Source: Mucidula mucida (taxonomy: Eukaryota; Basidiomycota; Agaricomycetes; Agaricales; Physalacriaceae). Taken from it: DNA of 64,000 nucleotides. This document shows, one piece after another, positions 24,001 to 36,059 of this stretch. Within the stretch, counting starts at the first letter, position 1; every line of letters begins with the position of its first letter. Made by a program: the position numbers and the translations under genes. A model generated the notes under the pieces. It was not told where the DNA came from, made no database searches, and saw only the letters and a program-made list of their open reading frames with translations. Location: assembly GCA_015501055.1 (NCBI GenBank), contig JADNYV010000049.1, forward strand, positions 153,447 to 217,446. Reading direction: 5' to 3'.

Positions 24001-24133
24001 TGCTAACAAACTATCTCGAATGGGATTTTCGGCGCCTATAAACACAGGCACGCGAGCGGCTCCGGCCTCCAAGCGTTTTGGAGGGCTCAAGTCGTTGATG
24101 CAAACATTCAAGGCTAAGCAGGCCTACGACTGA
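21010..24133 (+). CDS. Ankyrin-repeat protein with long disordered Ser-rich tail
   Basis: N-terminal ankyrin repeats (GVLPLHAACAGGNEQVVKLL, GSTPLHFAAANGNTNIVTTL), then ~700 residues of low-complexity Ser/Pro/Arg/Asp sequence ending in a conserved-looking basic tail (SKRFGGLKSLMQTFKAKQAYD region). Introns 21267-21314 and 23656-23705. Family resembles unnamed basidiomycete ankyrin proteins; function unknown, probably a scaffold. Start at 21010 is the first Met in frame with the repeats; a spliced upstream start at 20947 does not keep phase. The frame breaks at 21741-21761, about 22834 (a run of four A) and about 23020, each repaired by one or two added bases, so the gene model needs resequencing rather than extra introns. 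Confidence 0.75.
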
Positions 24134-24439
24134 TATGTTTTGCTACTGATATCATGTTTTTCTTCCCATCCTACCTGTACCAACAGTGTCATTCCTTCTG
24201 TATACTTTTCACATCGCATTTGTTATCGGTTCATTGTTGTACACGTCCTGTGCATTATGTGTTTGTACTGTCATTCTACCTTGGGATTATGTCTGTATGT
24301 ATATGTTTGTCTGTTCAATGTTATTGCTGGATCCTCATGACCACCGCGATTATCTATCTAAATTTACTGTCGATTCGGTGCTTTTACTCCCCACGGGGAA
24401 CATATTTAGTCCTGATCATCACTCACTCGAGCGACAAAG
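24134..24439. other. Intergenic, T-rich
   Basis: 306 bp, strongly T-rich, covering the 3' end of the ankyrin gene and upstream region of the broken acyl-CoA synthetase. No gene seen. Confidence 0.45.
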
Positions 24440-26913
24440 ATGAAGGTCCTACCGCCTTCAGCTCTACTGAGACTAGCTCGCTATCATGTCAGAGGCATCT
24501 CCATGTCTGCGGTGGAGGGACCCCGACAGCCAGAATTGTCTGAAAGAACATTGTCAGACTACTTCGCGTCCGAGATCCTACGGTCCCATGGCTCCCGACC
24601 AGCGCTGACGTGTCGGAGCGAGGGAGCCCATGCGATGGGAGGTCCTACACATAGAAATCTAGGAACTGCATCCCACCTGTCGCTGGACTTCTCTGAATTC
24701 GATCGATCCATCAAGGCGTGTGCGCGCGGGCTTCTGGAGATGGGCGTGGTCAAAGGGGACCGCGTCGGCGTCGTGATGGGGAATAACAGGTGCGGCTTTT
24801 TACGTTCGTGGAATGAAACATATTTGCTTATAGAGTGTGCGCCAGTGCTTATGCCATCTTGCAATGGGCGTGCGCGTCGATTGGTGCATACTCACGACGG
24901 TGAATCCTGCGTATCGCGTGGGCGAGATGGTGTGTGTCTTCCTTGCTTGTTCATGACACCTCGTAGTGATGTCTCTTTCTCTCTGCAGATCAATGTCCTC
25001 AACTTGGTCGGCGTAAAACACCTGTTCGTGGTGCCCAGGATCAGAACTTCAGCCTATATCGAGCTGCTGGCCGAGAAGTGTCCTTCGATAAAACATAGCC
25101 TACCAGGACAGATTCACGAGGCGCTCTTCCCCAGCTACGAAACTTGGTTGTCGTGGATAACGAGGACGTCTTTCAGAGGAACTGCGTTCGCTAAAGGTCA
25201 AATCTCTTATTGACTGGCGCGAAGTATTTGCTTGGAGGGAAGACGATGTGTCATTGAACAAGAGACTAGATGATACGTCGCAGTCTCTATCGAACGACGA
25301 CGTGATCAATATCCAGTTTACGAGGTTTGCTTGCACCTTGTGATTTTCGAACTCAACCTGGAACATCATTGCAGTGGTACAACAGGACAGCCAAGGCAGT
25401 TTCGGTGAGGGATTCTATCTGAAGACGTGCATGTGAGTGCTGAGACGTGAAATTCGAGCTAACACATAGGAACATTTTGAATAACGCGCTTTCTATCGGT
25501 CATTGTATGCGTCTGACCGACCAGGACGTTGTCTGTAAGATCCTTGTACTCATTGTATCCTCATTTCGACCAATCACCTGCATAGGCAACGTTCCACCAC
25601 TCTTTCACTGCTTGGATAAGTTGATCAAATACACTTTAATCTGACGCTAGCTTACTCGCTCAACACGCCTTGTGCTAGGAAACCTCGCTGCGTGGGTCCA
25701 TGGCGCATGTGTTGTCTACCCAGCCCAGATTTACGATCCACGGGCGACCGTGGACACTCTCACAGCTGAGAAGTGCACCGCCTTGCATGGCGTACCGACG
25801 CATTTCCTTGGTGTACTAAAAGAGATCCAAGCGCGTCGCGATCGAGGAGAAGAGACCGACACGAGTAGGTTAAGGTAATTATATCGCTAATAGTAAGATG
25901 TCGCCTCCTCAGTTCCTTCCAGGACTGGAATCGCAGCGGGCTCGCCGATCCCTATCCAATTGATGAGGAAACTCATCGCAGAAATGAATCTTGACGGCCT
26001 TACAATTGCCTATGGGATGAGTAAGTATTCAAGTCTTGTCGTCGCGAACACGACCTTCTGATTCCGACGCCCCAGCGGAGACGGGTCCTGTTTCATTCCA
26101 GACTACTGTAGATGACGCGATCGAAAACGTGTAGAGACGGTGGGAAGGTCCAACCTCACGTCAAGGCCAAGATATAGACACGGAGGGAAACCCGTCCCTG
26201 TGGGTACTCCTGGCGAGCTCTGTGTCTCGGGTTATCTAGTGCAAAAAGGGTATGGCGTCCATTTGGTTGGGGCAATGACGTTAAGTTTGCCCTCAAGGTA
26301 CTGGGAGATGAGCACCAGACACGTCAAGTGATGAAAGTACATCACCCAGCAAAGGATTTATGGATGCACACTGGAGACCAGGGAGTCATAGATGAGGAAG
26401 GGTATCTGAAGAGTGGGTAACGGACTCCTTTTGATCTAGGCGGTCCACTGATGGCATAGTCGTCGGCAGAATAAAGGACGTTATCATCCGTGGAGGCGAG
26501 GTGCGTAACGCTTGTTCAGCTTTCCACTCCTAATACAGTCGCAGAATCTTTTCCCGGTGCAAATCGAGAATGCATTAACAATGCATCCTGGAATTCACGA
26601 GGCCGCCGCGGTGTCCGTTCCAGACGAGAAATACGGTGAGGTCGTGGGGGCATGGATAGTGAAGGCGACGGGGTACGAGAATCTATCGAAGCAGGAAGTT
26701 AGGGAGGCGGTGTCCACGCGAATGAATCCACAGGTACAGTCCAAGCCGATTCCGTTGAATTTAGTACTCAGGATTGTTTCAATGCAGAATGCGCCCTCAT
26801 GGGTGTGGTTTTCCGACGAGTTACCAAAGACTGCCAGCGGCAAGGTCATGAAGCATGTACTTCGATACCGGAGCAAAGAACTAGCCAAGAAGGGAGATGG
26901 ACTTGTTAAATAA
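24440..26913 (+). pseudogene. Broken acyl-CoA synthetase (AMP-binding, ACSF2-like)
   Basis: Class I adenylate-forming enzyme that would activate fatty or aryl acids to CoA thioesters. Recognisable in order: LSDYFASEILRSHGSRPALT, GLLEMGVVKGDRVGVVMGN, the ATP-binding SGTTGQP, LTHRNILNNALSIG, VPPLFHC, GIAAGSPIP, AYGMTETGPVSF, TGDQGVIDEEGYL, GRIKDVIIRGGE and the C-terminal catalytic Lys in LPKTASGKVMKHVLR. At least eight single-base losses break the frame (near 24888, 25135, 25179, 25394, 26128, 26145, 26176, 26192 and 26253), and the intron expected near 25620 has gataag in place of gtaag and no AG at its other end. That load is far heavier than in neighbouring genes, so I favour a decaying pseudogene; very poor local sequence is the alternative. 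Confidence 0.65.
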
Positions 26914-27044
26914 GTAGTGTGTTTTGTAAGAATAGACTCTAGAGAGACGAAGTCGGGTCCGAATTTGGCACGGCTCACCCGATTTGGCAAGACCGTGTTT
27001 TTGCTCCCCACAACTACCTTGTTTCGTCTGCGCGCATATGCGCA

Positions 27045-27719
27045 ATGCTGCAGGAATTGACCCATATGGATCGTATAACTCAGCTCCAAGATGAAATTCA
27101 GCAGGTCTGCTTTTCCCCCCCCCGCAGTCTCCACGCACGAATAACATCGGGGGCCAGCTTCTCTTGATCATGGCGAGCAGCATCGAGTACCTCACGTCAA
27201 AGGCGAACTTCCTTCAAGTCAGTCCACAAATCCAGTGACGAAAACGAGAGCAGCGGACAAGTTGGATACCTCTGAAGGCGCGTCCTATTGCATCCCGCAT
27301 CCAGCAGTCCGGTACTGGTACTGACGCATATGCATTGTATAGAGACGAAGAAGGAGCTGGTAACAGATCTGGTTATGAAGGCGAAACAAGTCGAATTCCT
27401 CATCCAGTCGCTGCCAGTCCGGAGCCCGAGGAGGAGCAGGCGAGTGCCCTATCGCGTCGCGTTTGATGTCCAACTAAACATCGTTGTCCTCTAGGCGAAA
27501 CGGCTCGAGGCGCTCGAACTGGAGATGGCTGAAGCAAACACCGCCTACATTCAGGCCTTGGATCGTACAAGTGCGTCGCCCCGCGTTTCCATCCACCTCC
27601 ACCTCCCGTCCTGATTTGCGTAATAAGAGAAATTGCACGAACAGGTCTCTCTTCTCCTTCGAACAATGCTCATGGACAACGAGTCAGATCTCGTGCAAAT
27701 GAACGGCCCATCTGAATAG
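27045..27719 (+). CDS. MED21: Mediator complex subunit 21 (Srb7)
   Basis: Middle-module Mediator subunit that pairs with Med7. Starts MLQELTHMDRITQLQDEIQQ, the family's conserved opening, then LLLIMASSIEYLTSKANFLQVSP, KKELVTDLVMKAKQVEFLIQSLP and a coiled C-terminus (LEALELEMAEANTAYIQAL; HEQVSLLLRTMLMDNE). Introns 27105-27157, 27278-27342 (GC-AG), 27440-27494 (GC-AG) and 27571-27627. Frame breaks near 27233 (SPQI/VTKTR) and near 27420 (LPV/EPEEEQ), each fitting loss of one C from a CCC run. About 140 residues, normal length. Converges on the CNNM gene 192 bp away. Confidence 0.85.
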
Positions 27720-27911
27720 AATGCCGCCTACATACCCCCGTGCTATGTATCATTTATATTTACCATCCTCATGTATCAAGTTGTAGCATTATAATGTTCA
27801 AAGTACGATTACGTCAAGCTAAATCGTGGTATATATACAAGGGAGTATCGTTCAGAGACTAAAACTACAACGGCAAACCTTATTACTACACAAGCACAAC
27901 GCAAAAACCCA

Positions 27912-30352
27912 TTAATCGTCTTCGACGTCCGTATCACCTCCGTGAGGGTTGAGTTCTTCCGCAGGAAGGCTCTTCCCAGTATTATCGTTCGTATTCATAG
28001 TAGCCGTAGCCGGGTTGAAATTAGAAGATCCAATGGGGGCGCTCTTGAATTTCCCCTTGGCTCCCATGACAGCCGAGCGAGAAGACGTCCCAGTAGTTTC
28101 ACGAGCAAGACGGCGTTTCCTGTCAAGGAGAACAGCCTCAAGCGCAGGATTGGCTTTCTGCTCCACGACCTTCTCGTCGGTCGGGGGAACGACGGCGGGG
28201 ACACAACCTCGCCGTCGAGCTTCTCGTCCTCGGCCTTAGCAGTAGTTGATTGCATGGGGCGGTCACGAGGAGGCGCACTTCGAGAGCGTAGGAAGCTGAA
28301 ACCTTTCATAGAAGCCCGAGACTTGTTCGCAGGAATCGGAATAGGGTGCAAGAGTTCCGGAGGGTTAGGACCAGTGTTGGAGGTACTGCCGTGAATATAT
28401 GGCTCTCCATGGGCACCCTCAAGGTCGAACTCATCATATATTTCTTCACCAATGAGTTCTGTTTCGGGATTAGTCTGCATTGGGATATCTAAAATCGCAA
28501 AACTTGCCTTCCAGTACGTCTTCCAAAGTGATGATGCCAAGAGGCGAGATGGCAGGATCAAAGTTTTGCAAGAACTGTAAACAGATTCATGAGACGATGG
28601 TTGAGGTGATGAGTAGGATACTTACCTCGTCCGCACCTTCCGGTGCCAATACCGCATCGGCTGGCATAGTCTGCTCGAGCGCATACATACTGGTCATACC
28701 GCCTGTGAAGCTCCCCAGTGTCGTAGAACCAGCGGTGCCCACATTTTGCATCTCTACCTCATCCGTATCCCTCGCCTTCTTGGATTGCCGTCTGTGTTTC
28801 CGCTTCTTCTTGGAGCTTCCGCCTTCATCTGCAGCGAAATCCTTCTCCCATACTCCATCGCCTCTCAGTGTTTCCTCACCATTGGCATCTCCCATAGGCC
28901 GCCCCCGTTGTTCCTCGGATTCAGATTCACTTTCCTCGCTGCTCGTGTCACCCATTCCAACCTTGTCCAAAAATCGACGCGTCAGACCTCTCTTTCCGGT
29001 CACAGCCTTCTTCACGCTGTGCGCCTTTTCGACACTGAAACGGCTAACAATGGCAATGTGGGAACTTCCTTCCTGAAATTTGTCCAAGATGCCAAGAAGA
29101 GATTCATTATTGGGCACGAATGGGACGCGGTTGAGTTGGAGCGTTCTCAACGGAGTCGCGTCTTTTGGATCAAGCAAAACACACTGTTTGACGAGAAAGA
29201 TGCCAACAATCTTTTTAGCTTTCTGTGGTTGTGGGTTCACGTAAGACCCAGACTTGACGGGAACAGGGAGCTCGACCTCCTCATAGACCGGCACTCGACT
29301 GTGCCCTGTAGCCACAATTCTGGAGAGCGTCTCATAATCGAGTTTGGCATCGATAGGGAGCATAAAGACATTCTCAATTGAAGTCATTGCCTGAGAAACC
29401 ACCTTTTCTTGAAGATCCAGGGTCGCACCAATAATAGTGACCGTGTCGTGCTTCAGGTCACCACCGTGCGTAGAGTCCGATGCGTGCATAGCGATAAGTT
29501 CCTTCAATTCTGGAGAGGATATCAGTGGTGGCAATTAATTAAAACGCGTTGACACTGACCGACTCTGCGATAGATGATGCCATGATTGGACCCAAGAATC
29601 CAGTCCAACAATTTGGCGACTGGCCAAGATATTATGCCCTAAGTGGCGAGTCAAGTTGATGGCGGTTTGAAAGAGAACAATTAAACGTACGATGGCGTAA
29701 ATGAGACATTTGGTAAAGCCTGCAGCTTTAGCGCCGAGATAGAGACCGTAGCGGGTAAAAGAGATTGGGGGATAATTTCCGAGAATCTGGGAAGAAATGA
29801 GATGCATATCATGAACAGACACGTTGCACGCACATCACAATAAGCACCGTGCTGACCGCCACACTTTGGGGCCCGCCACCCAGGACAGGGTCTGCGATGA
29901 TTGGGAGAGACTCGTTGACGACCATGTTGGCCAGAAGGAGGGTAACGAGCAAGAGATGACCATTCTTTCGGATGGGCATAATCTGCTTCGCGTACTTGCG
30001 TTGTTCACTGCGAAAACACGAGTGAGTTGGGAGGCTGTTGGTGAAGGACTACGTACGGTGTTCCGCTGATGCTCAGCACATTGAGCTGGGTCTGGTCCAA
30101 GCTCATGTAGCCAAGTGTCAGCCCGGCAAATAGACCTGAGAGAAGGACGAGAACAGGGATGAGCACGGCGAAAACGACGGATTTCGTTTGGTGCGGGTCG
30201 AAGCCGTCATCGCGGCGAGCAAGGGCGCCGTGCAAGTTGGTGACCTGGAAAACACCATGGCTGGCGAGCGAAAGCAGAGCATAGACAAGGCGCGTTGGTT
30301 GAGATCCTACTCCGACAGATATGTTGGGTGCCAATATTCGAGTTGGTGCCAT
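27912..30352 (-). CDS. CNNM/Mam3-type transporter-like protein (DUF21 + CBS)
   Basis: Membrane protein of the Mam3/CNNM family linked to Mg and metal homeostasis. DUF21 membrane domain: SVVFAVLIPVLVLLSGLFAG, LTLGYMSLDQTQLNVLS, NGHLLLVTLLLANMVVNESL, FSEIIPQSLFTRYGLYLG, SWPVAKLLDWILG. CBS pair: SQAMTSIENVFMLP to KIVGIFLVKQCVLLDP and ESLLGILDKFQEGSSHIAIV to LGIITLEDVLEELIGEEI, interrupted by a charged Ser/Glu/Lys loop of ~110 residues. Introns 30008-30056, 29787-29833, 29639-29690, 29510-29559, 28576-28625 and 28459-28507; the last is GC-AG (donor gcaagt). Near 28190 the frame slips in the C-terminal tail (VVSPP then VVPPTDEKVVEQ), fixed by one base. Vacuolar location is from yeast Mam3. Confidence 0.85.
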
Positions 30353-30717
30353 TCAAGGTCAAGGTGTAACGCAGCCCAGGGAGAAGACCCCATTAGTAAC
30401 CCACGCCTCAAAACTCCCACACCCATGGCACCCTCGCAATTCACAAGTCGCGGAATGGAAGAGCAACGCAGCTCGCGTCATGGTCGAATGCAAGATTTGT
30501 AGGCTTGGCTTGCATACCCCAGCGCCAAGAATTTTATCATCGCCGCGGCGTCCATCACACTCGGGCCCAGTCTCTTCGGACTGATGTACAGCGGTAAATT
30601 ATAGTACGTACATTTCCACATATTCTAAGTACAGACTACATACAAACGATAAGACAGCAAACAACACAAACTGCGCAGAAATAAGATTTGACTTTGCAAG
30701 GAGGACAAGAACTTACC
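30353..30717. other. Intergenic, no gene seen
   Basis: 365 bp between the CNNM start and the BTB gene's stop, both on the minus strand. It should carry the CNNM promoter and BTB terminator. Confidence 0.45.
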
Positions 30718-31741
30718 TTAGATCGTCTTGGGAAGCTTCTCGACACAGTCGCGAATAACACGCAGAGTCTCGTTCTTGTCGTACAGATTCCGACTGCAGT
30801 TGGCCAGGGGGCACTTTGCATTCCAGCAAGCTGTCGCCTCGGGCCAGTCTCGTAGCCCGACATCTACGACGGTGTCTCCTAATGGCCGAACATCAATCTC
30901 GAGGATGATCTTGTACTTTAGCTCTCGCCACGTGTGGTAATCGATGTGAGAACTGCAGTTAATACATGTCGCGGTAGCCCCAGAGACGAATGGAGTGTCA
31001 TTGAGCCTTTGACGAAGCCTACAAGACGTCCGTGAGAAATGTAACGGTGTGTATGACGACGATAACTACGCACCCTTCGCGCCGCGATCTATGCAAGTCT
31101 AAAAGCTTTAGCAGCGAGTCAGTCGACAGACGCTGCAACAGTGGTCGCACTTCGGCATCAAGAAGATTGTACGCCAAGGTCTGAGTAGAAGCGTGCTTTG
31201 CTTCTGGTTCCCAGCCAAACCTACAGGCTACGCCATACAATTTGAATGGGTGGATATTGAAGGATGGGGTCATAACAAGTAAACGGATGATCGATAGAGG
31301 CCCTGGGGTATCGTATTTCTCGACGGCTTCTAGTAGCGCCTCTAGCTGTTCGGTCGTCTCGATGGTGGGCAAAGACAAGCCGCACATCATCCGCAGAAGG
31401 TATTCCAGAATATCTTTATCTTCTTCCAGGTAGAATATACCATTGGAGGGCGAACTAGTCGAATTCGAGGACGATGGGGAGGACGAGGCGCTTTGCGGGA
31501 GACTGAACATTGAGCGAAAGAAACCGGAAGTCATCTTGAGGGTATGGCTGTAGACGCGAAAGAGAATCTCGCCTCCTTTGGGAGACAAGACAGTATCACC
31601 CTCAGAAAAGAGTGGATGGTAAAGGAGTGGGTCGGGTTTGTACTCCGTCATTTCTTGGGATGGTGCGCGCTTCACGATCTGCATATCCAAAGTACCGAGG
31701 GATCTAGAGGTCGAGTTGAACATGAATCGCTGGAAGCACAA
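30718..31741 (-). CDS. BTB/POZ domain protein
   Basis: Two exons (31741-31074, 31018-30718), intron 31019-31073. BTB fold from GDTVLSPKGGEILFRVYSH through KMTSGFFRSMFSLP and LEEDKDILEYLLRMMCGLSL to EALLEAVEKYDTPGP, then a C-terminal helical part (YGVACRFGWEPEAKHAS, LLKLLDLHRSRR) and a Cys-bearing tail (ATATCINCSSHID, ACWNAKCPLANCSR). This layout is common in large, lineage-expanded agaricomycete BTB families whose function is unknown. Start uncertain: Met at 31741, 31684 or 31654. No frame breaks. Confidence 0.75.
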
Positions 31742-32603
31742 GGTAAGTAGAGTTGTAGTACATCAAGCTTTTTGGGAGCGCACTAATATTGCCGACTGAG
31801 CTGAGGTGCGCTCTGCCTGTGGATGATGCTGGAGAAGATGGGCAAGTTGCTGGTAGTGAGTCTCCAAGTCCTAAAGCAGCTCGTGACCAATGACAAATAA
31901 TACGCCACACGCTTTGATCCGGTGCCTAATTTGGTTATTTACACGGCGCCACGCTTGCACTCTTCTATCCTCGAAGAGGCAGGTATGAATTCGTACCCGC
32001 GTAAACCCATCGCAACGGTACCAAGTATGACTGGCGCATCATACATGAATTCACAGTCATTTCATCGTGCCTTACAATCAGCAGCCATGGAGACGATACT
32101 GGGACCGTATTCACTTCGAGCCATATAAGTAAAGTATCTGCGACATACGCATCGAAGACAAGTAGCTTTCTATCTTAGTGTCAGAGTCATGAAGACAAAG
32201 TTACTGAGCACTTCAGCAATGCGTTGTTGCATGTCGTTGTGTCTATTCGGAGCAAACGGTCAGTGATCCCGGCGTCGTGATCGATCAACAGTCGGATTCA
32301 AAAGCTAATGTCCCCGAGAAAGCCTAAGGCAACTCTTATCCAGTGGCTGTGAAATCGTGCCTCTCTGTCTCTCTGCCTTAAGTCTTTCATTTCTTCGCGC
32401 AGGCGCTATCCTTCTTCCTTCGCTCGTCTGACTCATATCGGCCTCAGCATCAAGGGGTCGTGCCGGTCAACATCGTTTCGAACTGACACAGCCACGCTCC
32501 ATTTCCAATCCCTTCGTGTTTGATCTACAAGTGCTGGATTCGTCTCTTACACTTGCTCCACGAGCAAATCTTGCTCTTCTCTTTTTCTACGGATTTGCTG
32601 GTC
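31742..32603. other. Intergenic between divergent genes
   Basis: 862 bp between the BTB gene (-) and the glutaminase (+). Two promoters expected. Short frames here are not supported. Confidence 0.45.
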
Positions 32604-35600
32604 ATGTTATTCGACATCCTTCTTCTTATTTGTCTTGGCTTCCCCGCGTTCGTTATCGCGCAGGGCTCACTCTGGCCTGCCGCCCTTCCGCTCGCCGTTC
32701 GTTCGCCTTACCTTAATTCTTATTTTAATTCCGTGGCGGGCGCTGCTCTGCCTAACCAGTGGCCGACACTCTGGAGCGAAAACAAGGTGCGTATCTAGGT
32801 TCTCATCGGGAATCCTATTGTTCACGCAACCAATTCTCCAGATATTAGGTTGGAGTGGATGGATTCGAGTAGACGGGACGACATACGAGTTGTGGGGACA
32901 GAGTGGGACCGCCACCAACTTGACCAATGTAGAAATCACGCCCACGCACACCAAGCTGAGCATCACAGCGGATACCATGGACGTGAATGTTACTTGGCTC
33001 AGTCCCATCGAGGTCCGTCGGTCTTTTATATGAAGATTACAGTACACTAATCTGAATTATGTAACTAGCCTTCCAATCTTGCGTTGCAATCTCTGCCATT
33101 CTCATATATCTCTCTCGAAGCCTCTTCGAATGACGGCGCCACGCATACCATTCAGTTCTACTCTGACATCAGCTGTGGTCTGTAATCACTGCATTCTCCC
33201 CCATCTCTTATTCAGTTCTCTTAGAATGGGTTTCCGGTGATTCTGCTAGCCTCGCTCGTTGGAACACGACGAAATCGACTTCCACTACGTATCATATGTG
33301 TACCCGACAGTCGCCCCAAACTGCTACCGAAATTGATAATATGGTGGAGGATGCGTCTGTGTACTATAGCACGTTGAATGTATGTCTGCCGATTTCTCCC
33401 GTTATAGGCCTAACCGCGCCCTCAGAATGATGATGCATCTTATCAAACCGGGAACGACTCCATTGTCCGAGGCGACTTCCGCACTAATGGAGGGCTCTTC
33501 AATAGTTTGGATACCAACTTTCGGGCCATCGATCAGTACGTCTACGATCCCGAATACGGACACCCACTGATTGAGTGCATCTACAGAAACTTTGTGGTCC
33601 TTGGCCATGCCGTGGACTTGGGAAGCATTTCTAGTACATCGTCCCCAGTTGTCTTCGCACTCGGGCTCGTCCGGGACCCGGCTATCATTATGGCCACTCC
33701 GTCTGGCAACCAGACCCGCAGTTCTTACTTCTTTAGTGAGTATGGGACAGTTGGTGATGCTGTAAGTTCAACAATGCATTGTGTTGATTTCACGTCATTT
33801 CTCATCACTAATCTAGATTGATTTCTTCTTGGGCGATTTCGACAACGCCCAACAGCGCGCCGATGATCTTGATGACAAGTTGCTTTCTGAGGCGAACGGC
33901 GTATCTACTGATTATGCCGACCTTGTTTCACTTGCCGCCCGACAAGCATTGGCGGTGGATATCACAGTTTCCCAGAGCAGTGATGGAACGTTCAATACCT
34001 CTGATGTTATGACGTTTATGCGCGACACGGGCAACTCTCGGTAAGTCCTCCACAGATGACCTTTGTCTCAAAGATTCTGATATCTTTCAGACGCACCAAT
34101 CCTGTTGAAGTAATCTATGCCGCGTTCCCAGCATTCCTGTACTTCAATGCTACTTGGGCGGGCTCGCTACTGGCGCCGTTACTGAAATACCAGGCATCCT
34201 CTCTATACTCTCGATCATACGCAGCGCCTGATCTTGGTACGCTCTCAATTCGGAACCCTTCCCTCACACCTCTCAACTGCACAAGGTGCTTCTTACCCAT
34301 ACGCGGCTGGGAATAGTAACCCAAATATTTTCGGCGCCCTCGAAGGTGCGCGCACTGCTTTGAGTTCGTTTGTATAGTAAACATCCTCTAGACTCTGCGG
34401 ACATGCTCATAATGGGGTGGGCTCATGCCCGGTTCAGCGGAGACGGGTCAATGCTCAGTGAATATGTTGGTTGTTCATGGCTTATTATGGCGGTGAGACT
34501 GACAGTTATTCGCAGTACAGCCTGTACAAGAATTTCGCGGGCTATATGATCTCTAACAACGTCGTCAAACCTAGCGGATAGTAAGCCGATTATCCCTTCT
34601 AATACAGCGCTCGTCCTGATACGTTTCAGTTCTGACGCTGATGGTGTCGATAATACTAACATGACGAATCTTGCCATCAAAGGCATCTTGGGGATAAAGG
34701 CCATGTCAGAGATCAGCTCTGCTCTAGGACAAGATGACGACGCCAGCACGTATTCAGTAAGGCTCGACCCACGCTACTGAATTGCTGCATGTGCTAACAT
34801 GTTCTTCCAGGAGCAGGCTTCCAGTTTCTACGACCAGTGGAAAAGTTTGCCGATTCTCAAGGTCATCTCGTTTCTACCTACAACGAACTCTCATCATGGG
34901 CCTTGATCTATAACTTATTTGCCGACAAACTTCTCGGTACCAAACTCGTGGACGATAGTGTAGGTCACTCTTCCGTTCAAACCGGGATGTCACAACCAAC
35001 CACACTAGATATATACTCAACAAGACACTTTCTACGCCAGCCAAGCTGACGTTGCGGGATCGCATGGATTCCTGTATGATAGCACTGTTCCCGATCAAGT
35101 CAAATCTCGTAGGTTTATTAATATTGCGCCACCTCTTTTCTCACCATAGTTAGATTGGACGATGTTCACCGCCGCGGCTGCGTCAGACTCTTCTGTCCGT
35201 GATACCCTGATATCCATGGTGCACATGCAAGCTGCTTCAAATGAATCTGCTGGCGTCTTTCCTACAACCTACAGCGCGGATAATGGCACTGCGATTTCCG
35301 GACAGGCTAGGTAAGTCTTTTCTGCTGGACACTCTACGGAATGCAACTAACATACAAATTAGCCCTGCCCAAGGTGCTATGTTCTCTGTTCTGGCACTGA
35401 AGTAAGTCAAAGAGCACTTGATATCGACGTGTGCTAACGCTCGTTCCACTCGTAGCCTAAAAGCCCAATCTGTGTCCGCGTCTCTAGACGGGAAATCGAA
35501 AAAGAGCAATACCGGTGCGATCGTAGGAGGGGTAGTTGGTGGTTTGGCCGTGGTTGCACTTGCCGTCCTTGGATTCTTCTTATGGAGACGCCGTCAGCGC

Positions 35601-36059
35601 CAGAAGCAAGAACGCTCGGACTCGGATGAGTCTCCTTGGGGCACCAAACACACGACACAGCAAATGATGTCTGTGGGACCAGACTATTCTCCTCAACAAC
35701 AGATGTACAATCCGTATGAAGACCACCCCCATGGACAGCCAGGACATGCTCCATCCCACAGTATCTCTTCGACGACGTACTCTTCCGCTCCATCTGCGCC
35801 GGCGCCGGCGCCCCCGCTGCCAGTGCCAATCATCTCGAACATGCATCCCGCGCCGCAGTCCGGTAAAGCTGGTCTGGTGCATCTTGCATATGGCACTCCA
35901 ACGTTGACAGACCGAACGAGGACGTATTCCAGCGGTACTTCAAATCCTGATAGCGACCACCAAGCGACGCAGCTGAGGAGTGAGGTGGATAATCTCAGAC
36001 GGGAGATGGAGGAGATGCGTGCGAGGACTCAATATGAGCCTCCACCGCAGTACACGTAA
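32604..36059 (+). CDS. GtaA-type glutaminase, secreted, membrane-anchored
   Basis: Extracellular glutaminase family (DUF5127/DUF4965/DUF1793 layout). Signal peptide MLFDILLLICLGFPAFVIAQ is followed by PAALPLAVRSPYLNSYF, typical of GtaA, then WSGWIRVDGTTYELWG, ARWNTTKSTSTTY, SSPVVFALGLVRDPAI, SLAARQALAVDITV, NPVEVIYAAFPAFLYFN, ADMLIMGWAHARFSGDGSML and a final VYTQQ/ASQADVAGSHGFL-type block. Near the C-terminus GAIVGGVVGGLAVVALAVLG and RRRQR make a single membrane helix, followed by a cytosolic Pro/Ser/Gln tail with a short coiled coil. Sixteen introns, among them 32787-32841, 33013-33068, 33178-33224, 33380-33425, 33536-33586, 33762-33816, 34041-34090, 34237-34285, 34346-34391, 34466-34515, 34581-34629, 34757-34810, 34960-35008, 35109-35153, 35311-35362 and 35402-35455. 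One base lost near 34850 (WKSL/ADSQGHL). Confidence 0.85.

Noticed and set aside
25610..25680. Possible AT-AC (U12-type) intron in the acyl-CoA synthetase
   Set aside because: The donor reads gataag and there is no U12 consensus or branch motif; damage to a normal intron is simpler.
7302..27719. MED14 and MED21 as a Mediator cluster
   Set aside because: They are 16 kb apart with unrelated genes between and different promoters; coincidence is enough.
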